Assembly (NCBI RefSeq): GCF_023159225.1
Contig: NC_063171.1
Span: 6,038,386 to 6,102,385 of the forward strand
Length of the DNA stretch: 64,000 nucleotides
Reading direction: 5' to 3'
Origin: Perognathus longimembris pacificus
Taxonomy: Eukaryota > Chordata > Mammalia > Rodentia > Heteromyidae
The translations under genes were made by a program, and so were the position numbers. How positions within the stretch are numbered: the stretch's first letter is position 1; each line of letters starts with the position of its first letter. This document shows, one piece after another, positions 1-10,620 of this stretch. Under the pieces are notes generated by a model that was not told the origin of the DNA, searched no databases, and saw only the letters and a list, made by a program, of their open reading frames with translations.

Positions 1-388
1 CTGGGACTCTTCTTTGGTAGTTTGTGTCATCTGCTCATAATTAATTTGATTTCTGCAGAAACCAAGCTATCAAATCATATGGAAATTCAAAGGAATATTT
101 TGTTCCTGTGTCCCTTATTAGGGATGGAGGTAATGCCTATTGTTTTACCTGGGTTATTGCTATTTGTCTTCATTTTAATTTTCCATTTCAAACACATTCA
201 TAAGCAGTTACAAAATGAAAAAAAAAAGGTCCTTTGTGCCTAGTTCCCCTATTTTCCCTTATATATCAAGGACCAGAGCCAGCCTGCAATTTAACCCAGT
301 CTCTTATAATTATATTTTATTCCAGTGGTATACAACTGAGCATCGTAGCAATTGCATCATTATGGTAAGTCAAAGACTAGCAATAATA

Positions 389-602
389 GCCAGGTACTGG
401 TAGCTCAAATCTATAATCTTAGCTATTCAGGAGGCTGAGATACAAGAATCAAGGTAAGAGCCAGAACAGGACAGATAAACCAAAAGGCTCCAGCAAAAGA
501 GCCAGAAGCGGAGTATGGCTCAAGTGGTAGATCACTAGCCATGAGAGAAAAAGCAGAGGGAGAGAGGCTTCAAGCCCCAGTACTGGTTCAAAAAAAAAAA
601 TA
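389..602 (+). repeat. B1-like/Geo composite SINE
   Basis: The left half reads like a 7SL/B1-type unit (tgg.agctcaaatctataatc, then 'cttagctattcaggaggctgag'-like text). The right half is the Geo-type unit ending in 'agcactagcc...' and 'caagccccagtactgg', followed by a short A tail. It is moderately diverged. Confidence 0.75.
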
Positions 603-1287
603 AGACAATATTGTTCACTCCCATGGCCAGTTAGTAGAGTGTGATGCTTCCTCTTGCCACTGTCAGCACATCTGGAGGGGAAATTCTTGCTTCAGTGATC
701 TTGTACTGTAGTACAAGCAGAGGAATAAGTTAGGCAAAGACATAGCTGCAGAAGATCAGATTCTGATTGACCTCAAGGCAAGCCCTGAATTGTGCACCAT
801 ATTGCAGAAGTCCTGCCAGGGACTGGGAGGCTGCCAGCCTTTCCCAATGAAGGCATCAGACCTACCCTGGCAGCCAGCATCTCCTGCTCCACATCAGAAG
901 AATAGGGTCCTGCTGGCCAATGATCATCCTGCATGACAGGACAAAGGCCTGAGCCATTGGCAGGTGACAGAGCAGCAGCTGGTGTAGGGGACACAGGCTG
1001 GGCAGCCAAAGGCATCTGCTCTGCCTCCCAGAGGAGACACTGTGCAGTAAAAATGTCAGCAAGGAGGTGGGGAGGTGCCTGTGTTCAGATCTCAGAAGGG
1101 TAGTCAAAGCTGCAAAGGGGACAAACAGCACACTGGAAGTTCAGACAGGTCCTTGTGCTGGGATATGGGAAGGAGGTGGATGGGACGGGGGTGAGACTCC
1201 TGTTGCTTCTGCACATGCAACATCTGCAAGGCATGTTCCTAAAGGCATTTGGCTCCTAAATAAACACTTTATTTGCTTGTTTGTTTA
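603..1287. other. interval without recognised feature
   Basis: No repeat family or credible exon was recognised. Open frames here are short, overlap on both strands and show no protein family resemblance. Confidence 0.5.
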
Positions 1288-1731
1288 TTTTCAGTCATAG
1301 GGCATGAACTCAGGGCGTGGGCACTGTCTTTGAGCTCTTTTGCTCAAGGCTAGCCCCAGCACCACTTCCAGTTTACTTTCCAATTAACCACTTCCAGGTG
1401 GTTAATTGGAGATAAGAGTCTCATGGAGGGGCTGGGAATATGACCTAGTGGTAGAGTGCTTGCCTCGTATGCATGAAGCCCGGGGTTCGATTCCTCAGCA
1501 CCACATATGTAGAAAAAGCTGGAAGTGGTGCTGTGGCTCAAGTGGTAGAGGGCTAGCCTTGAGAACAAAGAAGCCAGGGACAGTGCTCAGGCCCTAAGTT
1601 CAAGCCCCAGGACTGGCAAAAAACAGCCAAACAAACAAGAGTCTCATGGACTTTCCTGCCCAGGCTGGTTTTGAACCATAATCCTCAGATCTCAGCCTCC
1701 TGAGTAGCTAGGTGTGAGCCACCAGCACCTG
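1288..1731 (-). repeat. composite SINE interrupted by a younger SINE
   Basis: Reverse-strand B1-like/Geo composite: left part 1288-1427 ('gttaattggagataagagtc') and right part 1651-1731 ('cctcagatctcagcctcctg', 'gtgagccaccagcacctg'). The two parts are contiguous once the nested SINE at 1428-1636 and one copy of the target duplication are removed. Confidence 0.85.
1428..1636 (+). repeat. IDL-Geo dimeric SINE
   Basis: Complete dimer: ID-like tRNA-derived left half ('ggggctgggaatatgaccta', 'gcttgcctcg', 'ggttcgattcc') and Geo right half ('ggctcaagtggtagaggg', 'ccaggactggcaaaaa'). It is flanked by the 14-bp duplication aagagtctcatgga at 1414-1427 and 1637-1650, so it is a true retrotransposition into the older SINE. 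Confidence 0.95.
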
Positions 1732-2187
1732 CTAATATATGCTTTATACTGGGAATCACTTTTATGAATAACTGGAGAGAAATGAGAGCCATAGTATTAG
1801 ATTGTGTTGCATTAAGGCACTTAGAAATTTGAGTCAGTGACAAATTAAATATGCCGTTCCTGCTTTCATTGAAAAATACACACCCACACATCAACTCATA
1901 GCTCATTACTAATGGATCAGATCTTACATGGTGACCACTTATATGAATTTGTAAAAGGCAACAAGACAAATCTAACTTTGACCTTGGCTATCTTATCTGT
2001 TCCTTCCTAAATAGGCTGTATTTAAATGAACTATCTCTGGAGGGGAAAACAGATTAGTCACATTAAATGGCTTTCTTAAAATACTTCACCATAAAAGAAA
2101 ACTGCTGTACCTCTCAGCAGCTCTGCCACCACACATTGATATCTTTCCCTATGTATCACCATCTGTCTTTCTATAGTAAAAGTATCT

Positions 2188-2242
2188 CCTCCCCCTCCCC
2201 CTCCCCCTCCCCCTCCCCCTCCCCCTCCTCCTCCTCCTCCTC
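2188..2242. repeat. (CCCCCT)n/(CCT)n microsatellite
   Basis: Pyrimidine-rich simple repeat directly abutting the tail side of a reverse-oriented IDL-Geo SINE, consistent with growth from the SINE tail. Confidence 0.9.
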
Positions 2243-2243
2243 C

Positions 2244-2436
2244 TGTTTTGGTCAGTCCTGGGGCTTGAACTCAGGTCCTTCACACTTTCCCTGAGCTTCT
2301 TTTACTCAAGGCTAGAACTTGAGCCACAACTCCACTTCTGCCTTTTTTTCCCTGTTTAAATGGCACTGAGGAATCAAACCCAGGGCTTTGTTCATGCTAG
2401 GCAAACACTCTACCACTAAGCCACCTTCCCAGCCCC
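2244..2436 (-). repeat. IDL-Geo dimeric SINE
   Basis: Reverse-strand dimer from 'ggtcagtcctggggcttgaa' to 'cattcccagcccc'-like end ('accttcccagcccc'). Both halves are present, diverged from the younger copies. Confidence 0.9.
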
Positions 2437-3186
2437 TTACTTCTTTTCTAGTAGGTTAAAATGCTTGTGTTAGTTCTGTCACTGTTCATGAAGGCAACTA
2501 CCAAGGGCAGGGCACCAGGAGTTCCAGTTAGATAGATGGGGCCTGTCTCCAAACTCTGGAGCCTGTATGATGAACTTCATCCAATTTTTTCCATCCAGAC
2601 AATTTGCTTCTAATCTGGAGTTTCTCACCTGAACTTGTTTCTAAACACATGTCTGTTCTTAGAGTATTTGAACTGCTACTGTATCAGTTTTTGTCAGAAC
2701 CATCTCTGATCGTTAATATCACCCTGCAATCCACAGTAATATGTTTCAACCATTAAAGATTTCTTTTTTCCCCTCAGTACTAGGATTTAAACTGAAGACT
2801 TTTCATTTGTTGGTACTGTTTGAGCCACATTCTCAGCCCTTTGTCCCCTTTCACTTCCACCTTCCTTACCCTTCCCTCTCCTTAATCCTTTTGCTAAAGA
2901 AAAGCTCCAACTACATGGTTACAATATCAATTGCTGAATCTTTCTCTGGTTTTATAGAACCCTGGACATCTGAGGACCCATGTAACACCCCTGCTTAATC
3001 TCTCATTCTATGCATGAAATAACAATAAATTGATCAAGTAAAAAAATTGCTCCAAGAGCCAACCCCAGGAGGCTGAGAAGGGAAGGACTAGGAAAGCCCT
3101 GCTCCTTTCTTCCTCCCTATAAAGCTCTGCTACCTCCCTGAGATGGAGCTTTGGGGTGATAGCCCCTAATCAAAGCTTGCCCCTTG
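2437..3186. other. mostly unrecognised; one old ID-like remnant
   Basis: Around 2770-2850 a degraded reverse ID-like sequence is visible ('cagtactaggatttaaactg', ending 'cattctcagccc'). The rest was not recognised and no coding sequence is supported. Confidence 0.45.
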
Positions 3187-3400
3187 TCCGTGGCTTAAGC
3201 CTATAATCCTAGCTACTACGGGGCTAAGATCTGAGGATCAAGGTTTGAAGACAGCCTGAGGAGGAACGTCTGTGTGACTCTTACCTCCAATTAACCAGCA
3301 AAAGCCACAAGTGGTAGGATACCAACCTTGAACAAAATAGGCAAGAGACATAATCAATCCCTGAGTTCAAGCGCTAGTACAGGCATTAAGAAAAGACAGC
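3187..3400 (+). repeat. B1-like/Geo composite SINE
   Basis: Old copy: 'gtggcttaagcctataatcc', 'gatctgaggatcaagg', 'ccaattaaccagcaaaagcc', ending near 'gagttcaagcgctagtac'. Confidence 0.75.
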
Positions 3401-3779
3401 CTCAAAATAAACCTGGCTCCTTCCTGCGGACTGTTTTTCAGAGAAAAGACAGAAGTCCTGGATATTAGGAATAGGGCCAAGTATTGAAGGCAGCACTTCC
3501 TTTTATGGAGAAATTCCTGGCCAGGAATTAAAGGGAAATTTCTGAGGACGAGTCAATTAGGAGATAAACACCAGGTTATTGGTATTCAATAAATAGCAGT
3601 GAAACTCAGGAAGAGTTGAGAAACCTCTTTGAATTGCAAATATGAGTTGTAGCACTCCAGGAAGCTCGGCTCCCCAGAGATAATTGGGGTCCTGATTGTC
3701 CCTTATTGTTCCCCTAGGTAGTTCACTTTGCTTATATATATATATATAACCACTCTTGTTAGGAAGTGTCCTAGTCAAT

Positions 3780-3965
3780 TTCATTGTTTCCTTTTATTAT
3801 TAACTGCTAGCTCTGCTTCTGTAAATTTGCTTGCTTCCATGCAAACCACCTATATATAGTTTTTTTTTCTATATAAACCCTGCTGAAAGAAGGCTCGCCA
3901 CTGCACCCTGCTCCCCCACTAGTGGTAGTAAAGGCTCCTTGCCCTGTTTTTCTGAGTCAGTGGTC
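3780..3965 (+). repeat. possible LTR 3' part
   Basis: A TATA-like 'tatataaacc' is followed about 55 bp later by a poly(A)-signal-like 'agtaaagg'. The text 'ctgcttctgtaaat..ttgctt' upstream is shared with the class I-like LTR ending at 14833. No boundaries or duplication could be found, so this is tentative. Confidence 0.3.
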
Positions 3966-4014
3966 ATATTGACAGGAATTGGGGATATATCAGTGCATCC
4001 AAAAAGTGGAATTA

Positions 4015-4247
4015 CAGGGCTGGGGATATGGCCTAGTGGCAAGAGTGCTTGCCTCGTATACATGAGGCCCTGGGTTCAATTCCCCAGCACCACATATACA
4101 GAAAATGTCCAGAAGTGGCGCTGTGGCTCAGGTGGCAGAGTGCTAGCCTTGAGCAAGAAGAAGCCAGGGACAGTGCTCAGGCCCTGAGTCCAAGCCCCAG
4201 GACTGGCCAAAAACAAAACAAAAAAAACACCACAAAAAAAAAAACAC
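4015..4247 (+). repeat. IDL-Geo dimeric SINE
   Basis: Full dimer with long A-rich tail (4208-4247), flanked by the 14-bp duplication aaaaagtggaatta at 4001-4014 and 4248-4261. The ID half has recognisable A-box and B-box text ('tggcctagtggcaagagtgc', 'gggttcaattcc'). Confidence 0.95.
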
Positions 4248-4261
4248 AAAAAGTGGAATTA

Positions 4262-5344
4262 GAGATACAAAACATTCCTTTCCTGCAGGTTTTTATGAGA
4301 ATCCATGCAAGGCTGACTGTGAACTTATTGTATTTTGGTACTACAATTAACTTTAAATTTACAATTTGGAATTAATGAATAATGCAATAAAGAAAATAGG
4401 AAAAGTAGCATCAGTAAAAAGCAATGGAAGACAATGTAACCAATGAGAGCAAGTAGAGCCTGGTAAGTACCTGCGTGGGCAGGCCGGGATAAGGCTAGCC
4501 CAGGTGCGGGCAGGCCAGGTATGCAGCTTGCTGGCAGCAGCAGGGGCTGGCTTCTTTTTTTGTCTTTCACGTTTGCCATTCAGCAATCCTTCCCTGCAGA
4601 GCTTCACTATGGGAAGTCGGGCGGAAATACCAGAAGGATTAGGGGATAGCCTCCATCCTTAGAAGATGTACACACAGGCACCACACTGATGCAAATTGCC
4701 TGGAAGCCCGAGAAAAGGAGGTTTTCAATAAAACCTGTTTTCAATAAAAGCTGTTTTCAATAAGATGTGAAAGGCAAAATTTCAGGCACAAATTACAGTT
4801 GAACTGGGCTGAAAGGCAGGACATTTGGCAGATGGGAATGAGGAGTGGGCTAACACCAAGACAGCACTCTACAGGCTCAGTGAGGGTTTGGAGGGAAAGG
4901 GCTGCAGAAAAAGGGATACAAGTATAAGTATGATATTATTACTGTCAGGAAAATGGTGGAGAACAGAAAAGGAATAGGATGGACTTGATCATCAACAAGG
5001 TAAGGACTGTTTATTGAGGAACAGCGGTTGTGAGAGAGGGTGAATTTGGGACCAGGCTTATAAGGGGTCTGAGCAAGGAGACAAAGGTCAATGAAGGAGC
5101 CACTAGGCCTAGGAAGTTGGGGATTTTCCATTTGGCCCACAAACGATTGTTCACAATTAGGCCTAGGTGAATTGCCCTGCTTACATACCAAAGCAGATTC
5201 GCATATACCTGAGGATTTGCTTGCTGTCTATGGGCCTAGGAAAACTGGTCAATCCTTCATATTCCATCTTTGAATACATCGAAAGAATGGGCCTAGAGGG
5301 GAGAGGCAAGTCCTTCAATTATTGTTACTGCTATTATGTATGTG
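4262..5344. other. interval without recognised feature
   Basis: Contains a small triplication of 'tcaataaaa.ctgttt' around 4728-4760. No repeat family or exon was recognised. Confidence 0.45.
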
Positions 5345-5580
5345 TGCTGCTGGTATTGAGGCTTGAACTCAGGGAATGGATGCTGTCTTTTAGCTTTGCC
5401 CCTCAAGGCTGATGCTGTCCCATTTGTGCCTTACCACAGTGCCACATTTGGCTTTTTGCTAGTTAATTGGAGATAAGAGTCTTATTCATGGACTTTCCTG
5501 CCTGTGCTGGCTTCAAGCCATGAGCCTCAGCTCTCAGCCTGGTACTTGGTATTACAGGCATGAGCCACTGGTGCAGGACA
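5345..5580 (-). repeat. B1-like/Geo composite SINE
   Basis: Reverse copy, with 'agttaattggagataagagtc' in the middle and 'attacaggcatgagccactgg' at the right (5') end. Confidence 0.85.
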
Positions 5581-5863
5581 GTATGTGTATTATTGATCAT
5601 TAAGCATAAGATAAGCATTCACTCACTGTGCTTTCATATTACATAGGCCATGCATGATACAAATAAAAACCACCTGGTCTTACATAACATTATATAGTGA
5701 GTGCTGAATCACTGTTTTCCGTAAAACAAAATGGAATCATAAAATGGATGGTTTTAACCATTTTTAGGTGTGCAGCAGTAACATTAACTATATCCATCAT
5801 TCATATTGTGGTTTACCATCACAGCCATCTCCTCCCCCACTCTAAGGTGTTTTTTGTTGTTTT

Positions 5864-6043
5864 TTTTTTCCTGCCAGTCCTCTGGGCCTGGGCCTGAGCT
5901 TATTTTGCTCAAGACAGGCATTCTACTACTTGAGCCACAGCACCACTTCCGGCTTTTTCTGTTTATGTGGTATTGAGTAATAGAACCCAGGGCTTCATGT
6001 ATGCTAGGCAAGCACTCTACCACTAAGCCACATTCCTAGCCCC
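5864..6043 (-). repeat. IDL-Geo dimeric SINE
   Basis: Reverse dimer ending 'cacattcctagcccc'. A near-repeat of 'cctcccccactct' lies at 5831-5843 and about 6042-6054 and may be the imperfect target duplication. Confidence 0.9.
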
Positions 6044-6066
6044 CTCCCCACTCTGTTTTTATGGAT

Positions 6067-6265
6067 TTTTTTTTTTTTTTTGCCAGTCCTGGGGCTTGAA
6101 CTCAGGGCATGAGCACTGTCCCTGGCTTCTTTTTGCTCAAGGCTAGCACTCTGCCACTTGAGCCACAGTGCCACTTCTGGCCATATTCTGTATATGTGGT
6201 GCTGGGGAATTGAACCCAGGGCTTCATGAATGTGAGGCAAGCACTCTTGCCACTAGGCCATATGT
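6067..6265 (-). repeat. IDL-Geo dimeric SINE, truncated at its 5' end
   Basis: Reverse dimer with poly-T at left (its tail). It lacks the last 'cccagcccc' of the ID half. Confidence 0.9.
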
Positions 6266-6605
6266 TTTTGAGCAAGTGGATGAAGGGACAACAAGTAATT
6301 TAAGTCAGATTATTCTAGTCACTGTATGTGAATTGACTGAGCTGACCTAATTTGCTCTGGGAAAGGTCAGAGTAGAAGTAGAAAGTTACTGGAAGAAATT
6401 TGGTGCAAGAACAGTAGTTCCTTGGAAGAAAGAAAAGAGGGAAGAACTATTAAAAAAAAATCATCATTTATCTGCAAGGACTGGCTGTGGGAGGGGAGGA
6501 CCTAAAAGTTATTGTTAATACCGGCAATATCTCAAAGGAAAACAGTTTTCCTTTATCAAAAAAATTATAAAAATACCTGAAGTAGCTAGATGGCTGTGGT
6601 TCATG

Positions 6606-6721
6606 GTGTTTTTTGTTTGTTTGTTTGTTTTGTTTTGTCTTTTCTTTTTTGGTACTGGGGATTGAACCCCGGACATTGCACTTGCTAGGCAAGCACTTTG
6701 CCACTGAGCTACATCCCAGCC
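6606..6721 (-). repeat. ID-like monomer SINE
   Basis: Only the tRNA-like ID unit is present ('ggtactggggattgaacccc', 'ttgctaggcaagcac', 'acatcccagccc') with a T-rich tail at left. The duplication ctgtggttcatg at 6594-6605 and 6722-6733 shows it inserted into the start of the composite SINE that follows. Confidence 0.85.
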
Positions 6722-6733
6722 CTGTGGTTCATG

Positions 6734-6935
6734 TTTGTAATCCTAGTTAGGGAAATCTGCGATCTGGGGATTGAGGTTCAAAGCCAGAATGGGAAGGAAA
6801 GTCCAGGAGATGCTTATGGCCAACTAACCAGCAAAAAGCTGGAAGTAGAGCTGTGGCTCAAGGGGTAGAGGGCTAGCCTGAGTGAAAAAGTTAAGAAACA
6901 GCTCCCATTCTTTGATGTTCAAGCCCCAGTACATC
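6734..6935 (+). repeat. B1-like/Geo composite SINE
   Basis: Host of the ID insertion. It continues 'tttgtaatcctagttaggg', 'aagtagagctgtggctcaag', 'caagccccagtac'. Confidence 0.8.
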
Positions 6936-6961
6936 ACACACACACTTCTTTTCTTTTTCTT

Positions 6962-7165
6962 TTTTTGGCCAGTCCTAGGGCTTGAACTCAGGTCCTGAGC
7001 ACTGTCCCTGGCTTCTTTTTGCTCAAGGCTAGCACTCGGCCAACTTGAGCCACAGTGCCACTTCTGGCCTTTTTCCCCCCCATATATGTGGTGCTGAAGA
7101 AACGAACCTAGGGCTTCATGTATATGAAGCAAGCACTCTTGCCACTAGGCCATATTCCCAGCCCC
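6962..7165 (-). repeat. IDL-Geo dimeric SINE
   Basis: Reverse dimer from 'ttttggccagtcctagggc' to 'catattcccagcccc'. Confidence 0.93.
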
Positions 7166-7404
7166 ATAAAATTATTTTAAGCAATACAATCGCACCCCCT
7201 TCTGGCCAAGAGTTGCTCAGCCAGAAGAGCACTTTGGAAAAGTCAGGTAGAGGAGAAAATAGAGTACGAAATGTTTCACAGAGGAGAGCTGTTTGTTCTA
7301 GACTTGGCATTGTGACAGCAAAACACAGGAAAGAGTGCACACACACTCAGAAGCAGCTTCTGCAAGGGCAACAAGCACCTCTTCTTTCATAAATCCCTAA
7401 CTTC

Positions 7405-7677
7405 TTCCTTCTCCTCCTCCCCCTCCGCCCCCTCCCCTTCCCCTTCTTCTTTTTGTTGGTCATGAGACTTGAACTCTGGACCTGAGCTCTGTCCCTGAGC
7501 TCTTCAGCTCAAGACTAGCTCTCTACCACTTGAGCCACAGCACCATTTCTGGTTTTCTGGTGGTTAATTGGAGATAAGTCTCACAGGCTTTCCTGTCCTG
7601 GCTGGCTTTGACAGTGATCCTCAGATCTCAGCCTCCTAAGAAGCTGGGATTATAGCTGTGAGCCATCAGTGCCCACC
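7405..7677 (-). repeat. B1-like/Geo composite SINE with CT-rich tail side
   Basis: Pyrimidine-rich stretch (7405-7450), then a reverse composite SINE ('ggtggttaattggagataag', 'cagatctcagcctcctaag', 'gtgagccatcagtgcc'). Confidence 0.85.
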
Positions 7678-7918
7678 TAAAAGAGGAATTCTTTGTCTCT
7701 TAGCAATGAAGGTGATATTTGGGGAAAAGTAAACACCTAAAGTTTTAAGCCACAAGCTTTGAATGTATGTGTTGGGATGCAGGAAGGGGAGTTTCTTTTT
7801 CCAATGGACAGCTAGTAAACCCCAGATCAGGTTAATGTTGAAAAGTTAGTGTTCTGAAGGTTAACTTGAGTAGCAGTTGCACAATATAAATATACATAAG
7901 TGTTTCAAAATTAGGATA

Positions 7919-8080
7919 CCACTAGGTGCTGATGGCTCAATGCTTGTAATCCTAGCCATTCAGATCTAGAAGGTCTCCTGAGGCTCCATCTTCAAAATAA
8001 CCAGCAAAATTCTGGACTGGAGACATGGTTCAAATAGTGGAAAGCTGGCTAAGAAAGCAAGTTGAGGGGAGCAAGTAAAG
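7919..8080 (+). repeat. partial B1-like/Geo composite SINE
   Basis: 'gatggctcaatgcttgtaat', then 'aaaataaccagcaaaattctg'. The right end is degraded. Confidence 0.6.
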
Positions 8081-8212
8081 GAAATGAATGAAAGAACTAA
8101 CAAAAGAGGAAGTCAGATTGAGGTATATTGTATATCTGCATGGAAATGTTACAACAGGCCCCGTGTACCAGCAGTACATGCTAATAGAAACCTATAAGAA
8201 CTAAAAAGAAAA

Positions 8213-8314
8213 AAGTCTCATGGACTTTCCTACCCAGGCTGGCTTTGAATCGCAATCCTCAGATCTCAGCCTCTTGAGTATCTAAGATTACAGGCGTGAG
8301 CCACCAGCACCTGG
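8213..8314 (-). repeat. composite SINE fragment
   Basis: Only the B1-like half remains: 'gtctcatggactttcctacc' to 'gcgtgagccaccagcacctgg'. Confidence 0.8.
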
Positions 8315-8328
8315 CTCCTATTTTGCTT

Positions 8329-8434
8329 ATTTTTACATACCTGTACGCCCAGCATTTGGTAGGCTGAGGCAGGATGATTATGAATGTAAGGCCAGCTTCG
8401 GCTACATATGGAGACCTTATCTCAAAAAATTAAA
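8329..8434 (+). repeat. B1-like (7SL-derived) SINE fragment
   Basis: 'cctgtacgcccagcatttgg', 'aggctgaggcagg' and 'aaggccagcttcggctacat' follow the rodent B1 consensus order, ending in an A-rich tail ('tctcaaaaaatt'). Confidence 0.75.
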
Positions 8435-8737
8435 GCTTGTTTATGTATAATTTATAAATATTCAAACACATAAATATGAATCAACCGTGAGACTGCTACC
8501 CAGAAACAACACTGGCAACACTTTGGTGTGCTGGCTTCCCACATCATTTTCTGGTCATATAAGTTATTGTTAGCTTTAAAACTTGGGAGGAGGATCCTGA
8601 CTTTGTTCTTAATGGTTCTGTTGCACACATTTTCCACATTCTTATTCTTTTTTTGACTTTTTCTTTTTTCAGTACTAGGGTTTAAACTCAGGTCCTGGTG
8701 CTTGCAGACAGGTGTTCTACCTCCAACTTTTTTTTTT

Positions 8738-8934
8738 TTTTGGCCAGTCCTGAGTCTTGAACTCAGGCCCTGGGCTCTGTCCTGGAAACTCTTTTTGTGC
8801 TCAAGGCTAATTCTCTACCACCTGAGCCAGTGCCACTTGTGGCTATTTTTGTTTATGTGGTATTGAGGAATTGAACCCGGGGCTTTGTGCATGCTAGGCA
8901 AGCATTCTACCTTTAAACCACATTCCCAGTTTGG
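8738..8934 (-). repeat. IDL-Geo dimeric SINE
   Basis: Reverse dimer ('ggccagtcctgagtcttgaa' to 'ccacattcccag'). A degraded ID-like piece lies immediately left (about 8655-8735). Confidence 0.88.
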
Positions 8935-8943
8935 CTACATATT

Positions 8944-9183
8944 CTTATTTTGGTCAGTTATGGGGCTTGAACTCTGGGCTTGGGTGTTTGTTGCCCCTGA
9001 GCTGTTCAGCTCAAGACTAATGCTCTACCACTTTGAACTACAGCACTAGTTCTGGTTTTCTGGTGGTTAATTGGAGATAAGAGTCTCATGGACTTTCCTG
9101 CCCAGGCTGGCTTTGACCATGATCCTCAGATCTCAGCCTCCTTAGTAGCTAGGGTTACATGCCTGAGACACCAGTGCCTGGCT
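8944..9183 (-). repeat. B1-like/Geo composite SINE
   Basis: Reverse copy with 'ggtggttaattggagataag' and 'gagacaccagtgcctggc'. Confidence 0.85.
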
Positions 9184-10114
9184 TTTGCTCCACATTGTTA
9201 AAGGAAGAACAAGATATTTCTGACACATAGGCTTCTAGTAACTCATGATAAAGCAGAGAATTTTTGCTTAGTGCTTCTATATGAATCTCCATAACACCAC
9301 TGGGGAGTCCTGAGTCCTTTCTCTCCATCAAATAAAGATTGGATAGAGATGGGAGAAGTGGGAACAGAGGCAAAGATTACTTGAAAGTAAGATGCCAGGG
9401 AAGTTGAGTCAAGCCTCTTGGCTACTAGTGGGTTGGTATTAGCCCCCACCCAGACTCCTGACTGGGAGGGCTACCTTATACCATATGAGGCCTTGTCTAC
9501 CTGCTTACTGAGGGCCAGGGAGTAGAGAAGAGGGAAGAGGAGGAGGAAGAGGAAGAGGAGGAGGTGAAGGTGGTAGTGGTGGTGGAGGAGGAAGTGGAAG
9601 AGGAAGAGGAGGCGGGCATAGATTTCTCCATGTAAGAGAATGAAAAGTTGGCCATGAGTAGCCCATCTCACCTCAGAGGTAGGGATGCCTGTCCCCTCCA
9701 TGGGTCTGCTTCAGGGACTCAGGTCTGGTTCTAGAGGGGTGACATCTCTATTGGGCCACTATTCCTCCCTATATGCCTAGTCTTCCCCTTCTGGTTTCTC
9801 CCTTGTACTCTTGCCAGCACCCCAGTGATTGCATTGAAAAGCACAATGATATGCCTGAAATTTCAGTGGCTGCAAACCTCTCCCTGGCTTCCAGATGAGG
9901 GCCAGGCCTGTGTAGCTGCTCCCAATGGCCACATACCCTCCAGAAAGCGCATTGGCAACAGGAAGATATGATCACTGATATTCTCCATGTAGGAAAACTA
10001 GATCCAATGCACTTTTAACTTTGGGCTAAGATGGTACATACTATTTTTTCCTTTCCTTTCCATTCCTTTAATTTTTCTTCCTGTCTCTCCCCCCCATGCC
10101 CCTCTTTTTACTTA
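9184..10114. other. unrecognised interval with GA-rich microsatellite
   Basis: A (GAGGAA/GGTGGA)-type purine repeat spans about 9521-9612. Otherwise no repeat or exon was recognised. Confidence 0.5.
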
Positions 10115-10191
10115 TTATTTTTTGTTGACTACTACTGGGGCTTGAACTTGGGGCCTCGAGCTCTCAATCAGAGAGATCAGCTTGTCCCAGA

Positions 10192-10620
10192 CTTTTTTTT
10201 TTAGCAGTGTATCCATGACTTTTGCATAACTGTGACCAAAATACCTGCTTGAATAATTTCAGGGTGGAATTAATTTTTGGTTGCTTGGCCCGGTGTGCCT
10301 GAACAGAACATGGAGGCAGGAACCTATGGGGAGGGAGCCTCTTCATCTCAAGTGTAAACTTCAATGGCATACCCCTCCTCCCACATTTTCTCTAGGAGGC
10401 TCCACCTGCTAGAGTTTCCATCACCTCCCAAAATAGTGCTACCAGAAGTGGCGCTATGGCTCAAGTGGTAGAGTGCTAGCCTTGAGCAAAAAGAAGCCAG
10501 GGACAGTGCTCAGCCCTGAGTCCAAGGCCCAGGACTGGCAAAAAAATAAAACAAGCAACCAAAATAGTGCTACCAGCTGGGGACCAAGTACTCAGCAGGA
10601 GAGGAGGGAGCCTTTGGGGG
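10192..10620 (-). repeat. ERVL-MaLR-type LTR fragment
   Basis: Read on the reverse strand this follows the general MaLR LTR order. On the plus strand that gives 'ataactgtgaccaaaatacc' near the left, an 'aacatggaggcaggaacc' block, and 'tttccatcacctccc' near the right. Assignment rests on recall of the family layout. It is interrupted by the SINE half-unit at 10446-10558. Confidence 0.5.
10446..10558 (+). repeat. Geo monomer with its own target duplication
   Basis: Only the right half of IDL-Geo is present ('aagtggcgctatggctcaag' to 'caggactggcaaaaaaataa'). The 18-bp repeat ccaaaatagtgctaccag at 10428-10445 and 10559-10576 brackets it, so this half inserted as a unit. Either the monomer moves alone or this is a 5'-truncated dimer insertion. 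Confidence 0.88.

Noticed and set aside
2188..2242. direct repeats considered as a CRISPR-like array
   Set aside because: Simple-sequence repeat without spacers, in a rodent genome. No other array was seen.
4020..4085. possible tRNA gene (A-box and B-box-like sequences)
   Set aside because: This is the tRNA-Ala-derived ID half of a SINE; it recurs more than twenty times with tails and target duplications.
3831..4375. overlapping frames of 108-118 codons
   Set aside because: Most of their length is the IDL-Geo SINE at 4015-4247. Similar peptides recur wherever this SINE occurs.
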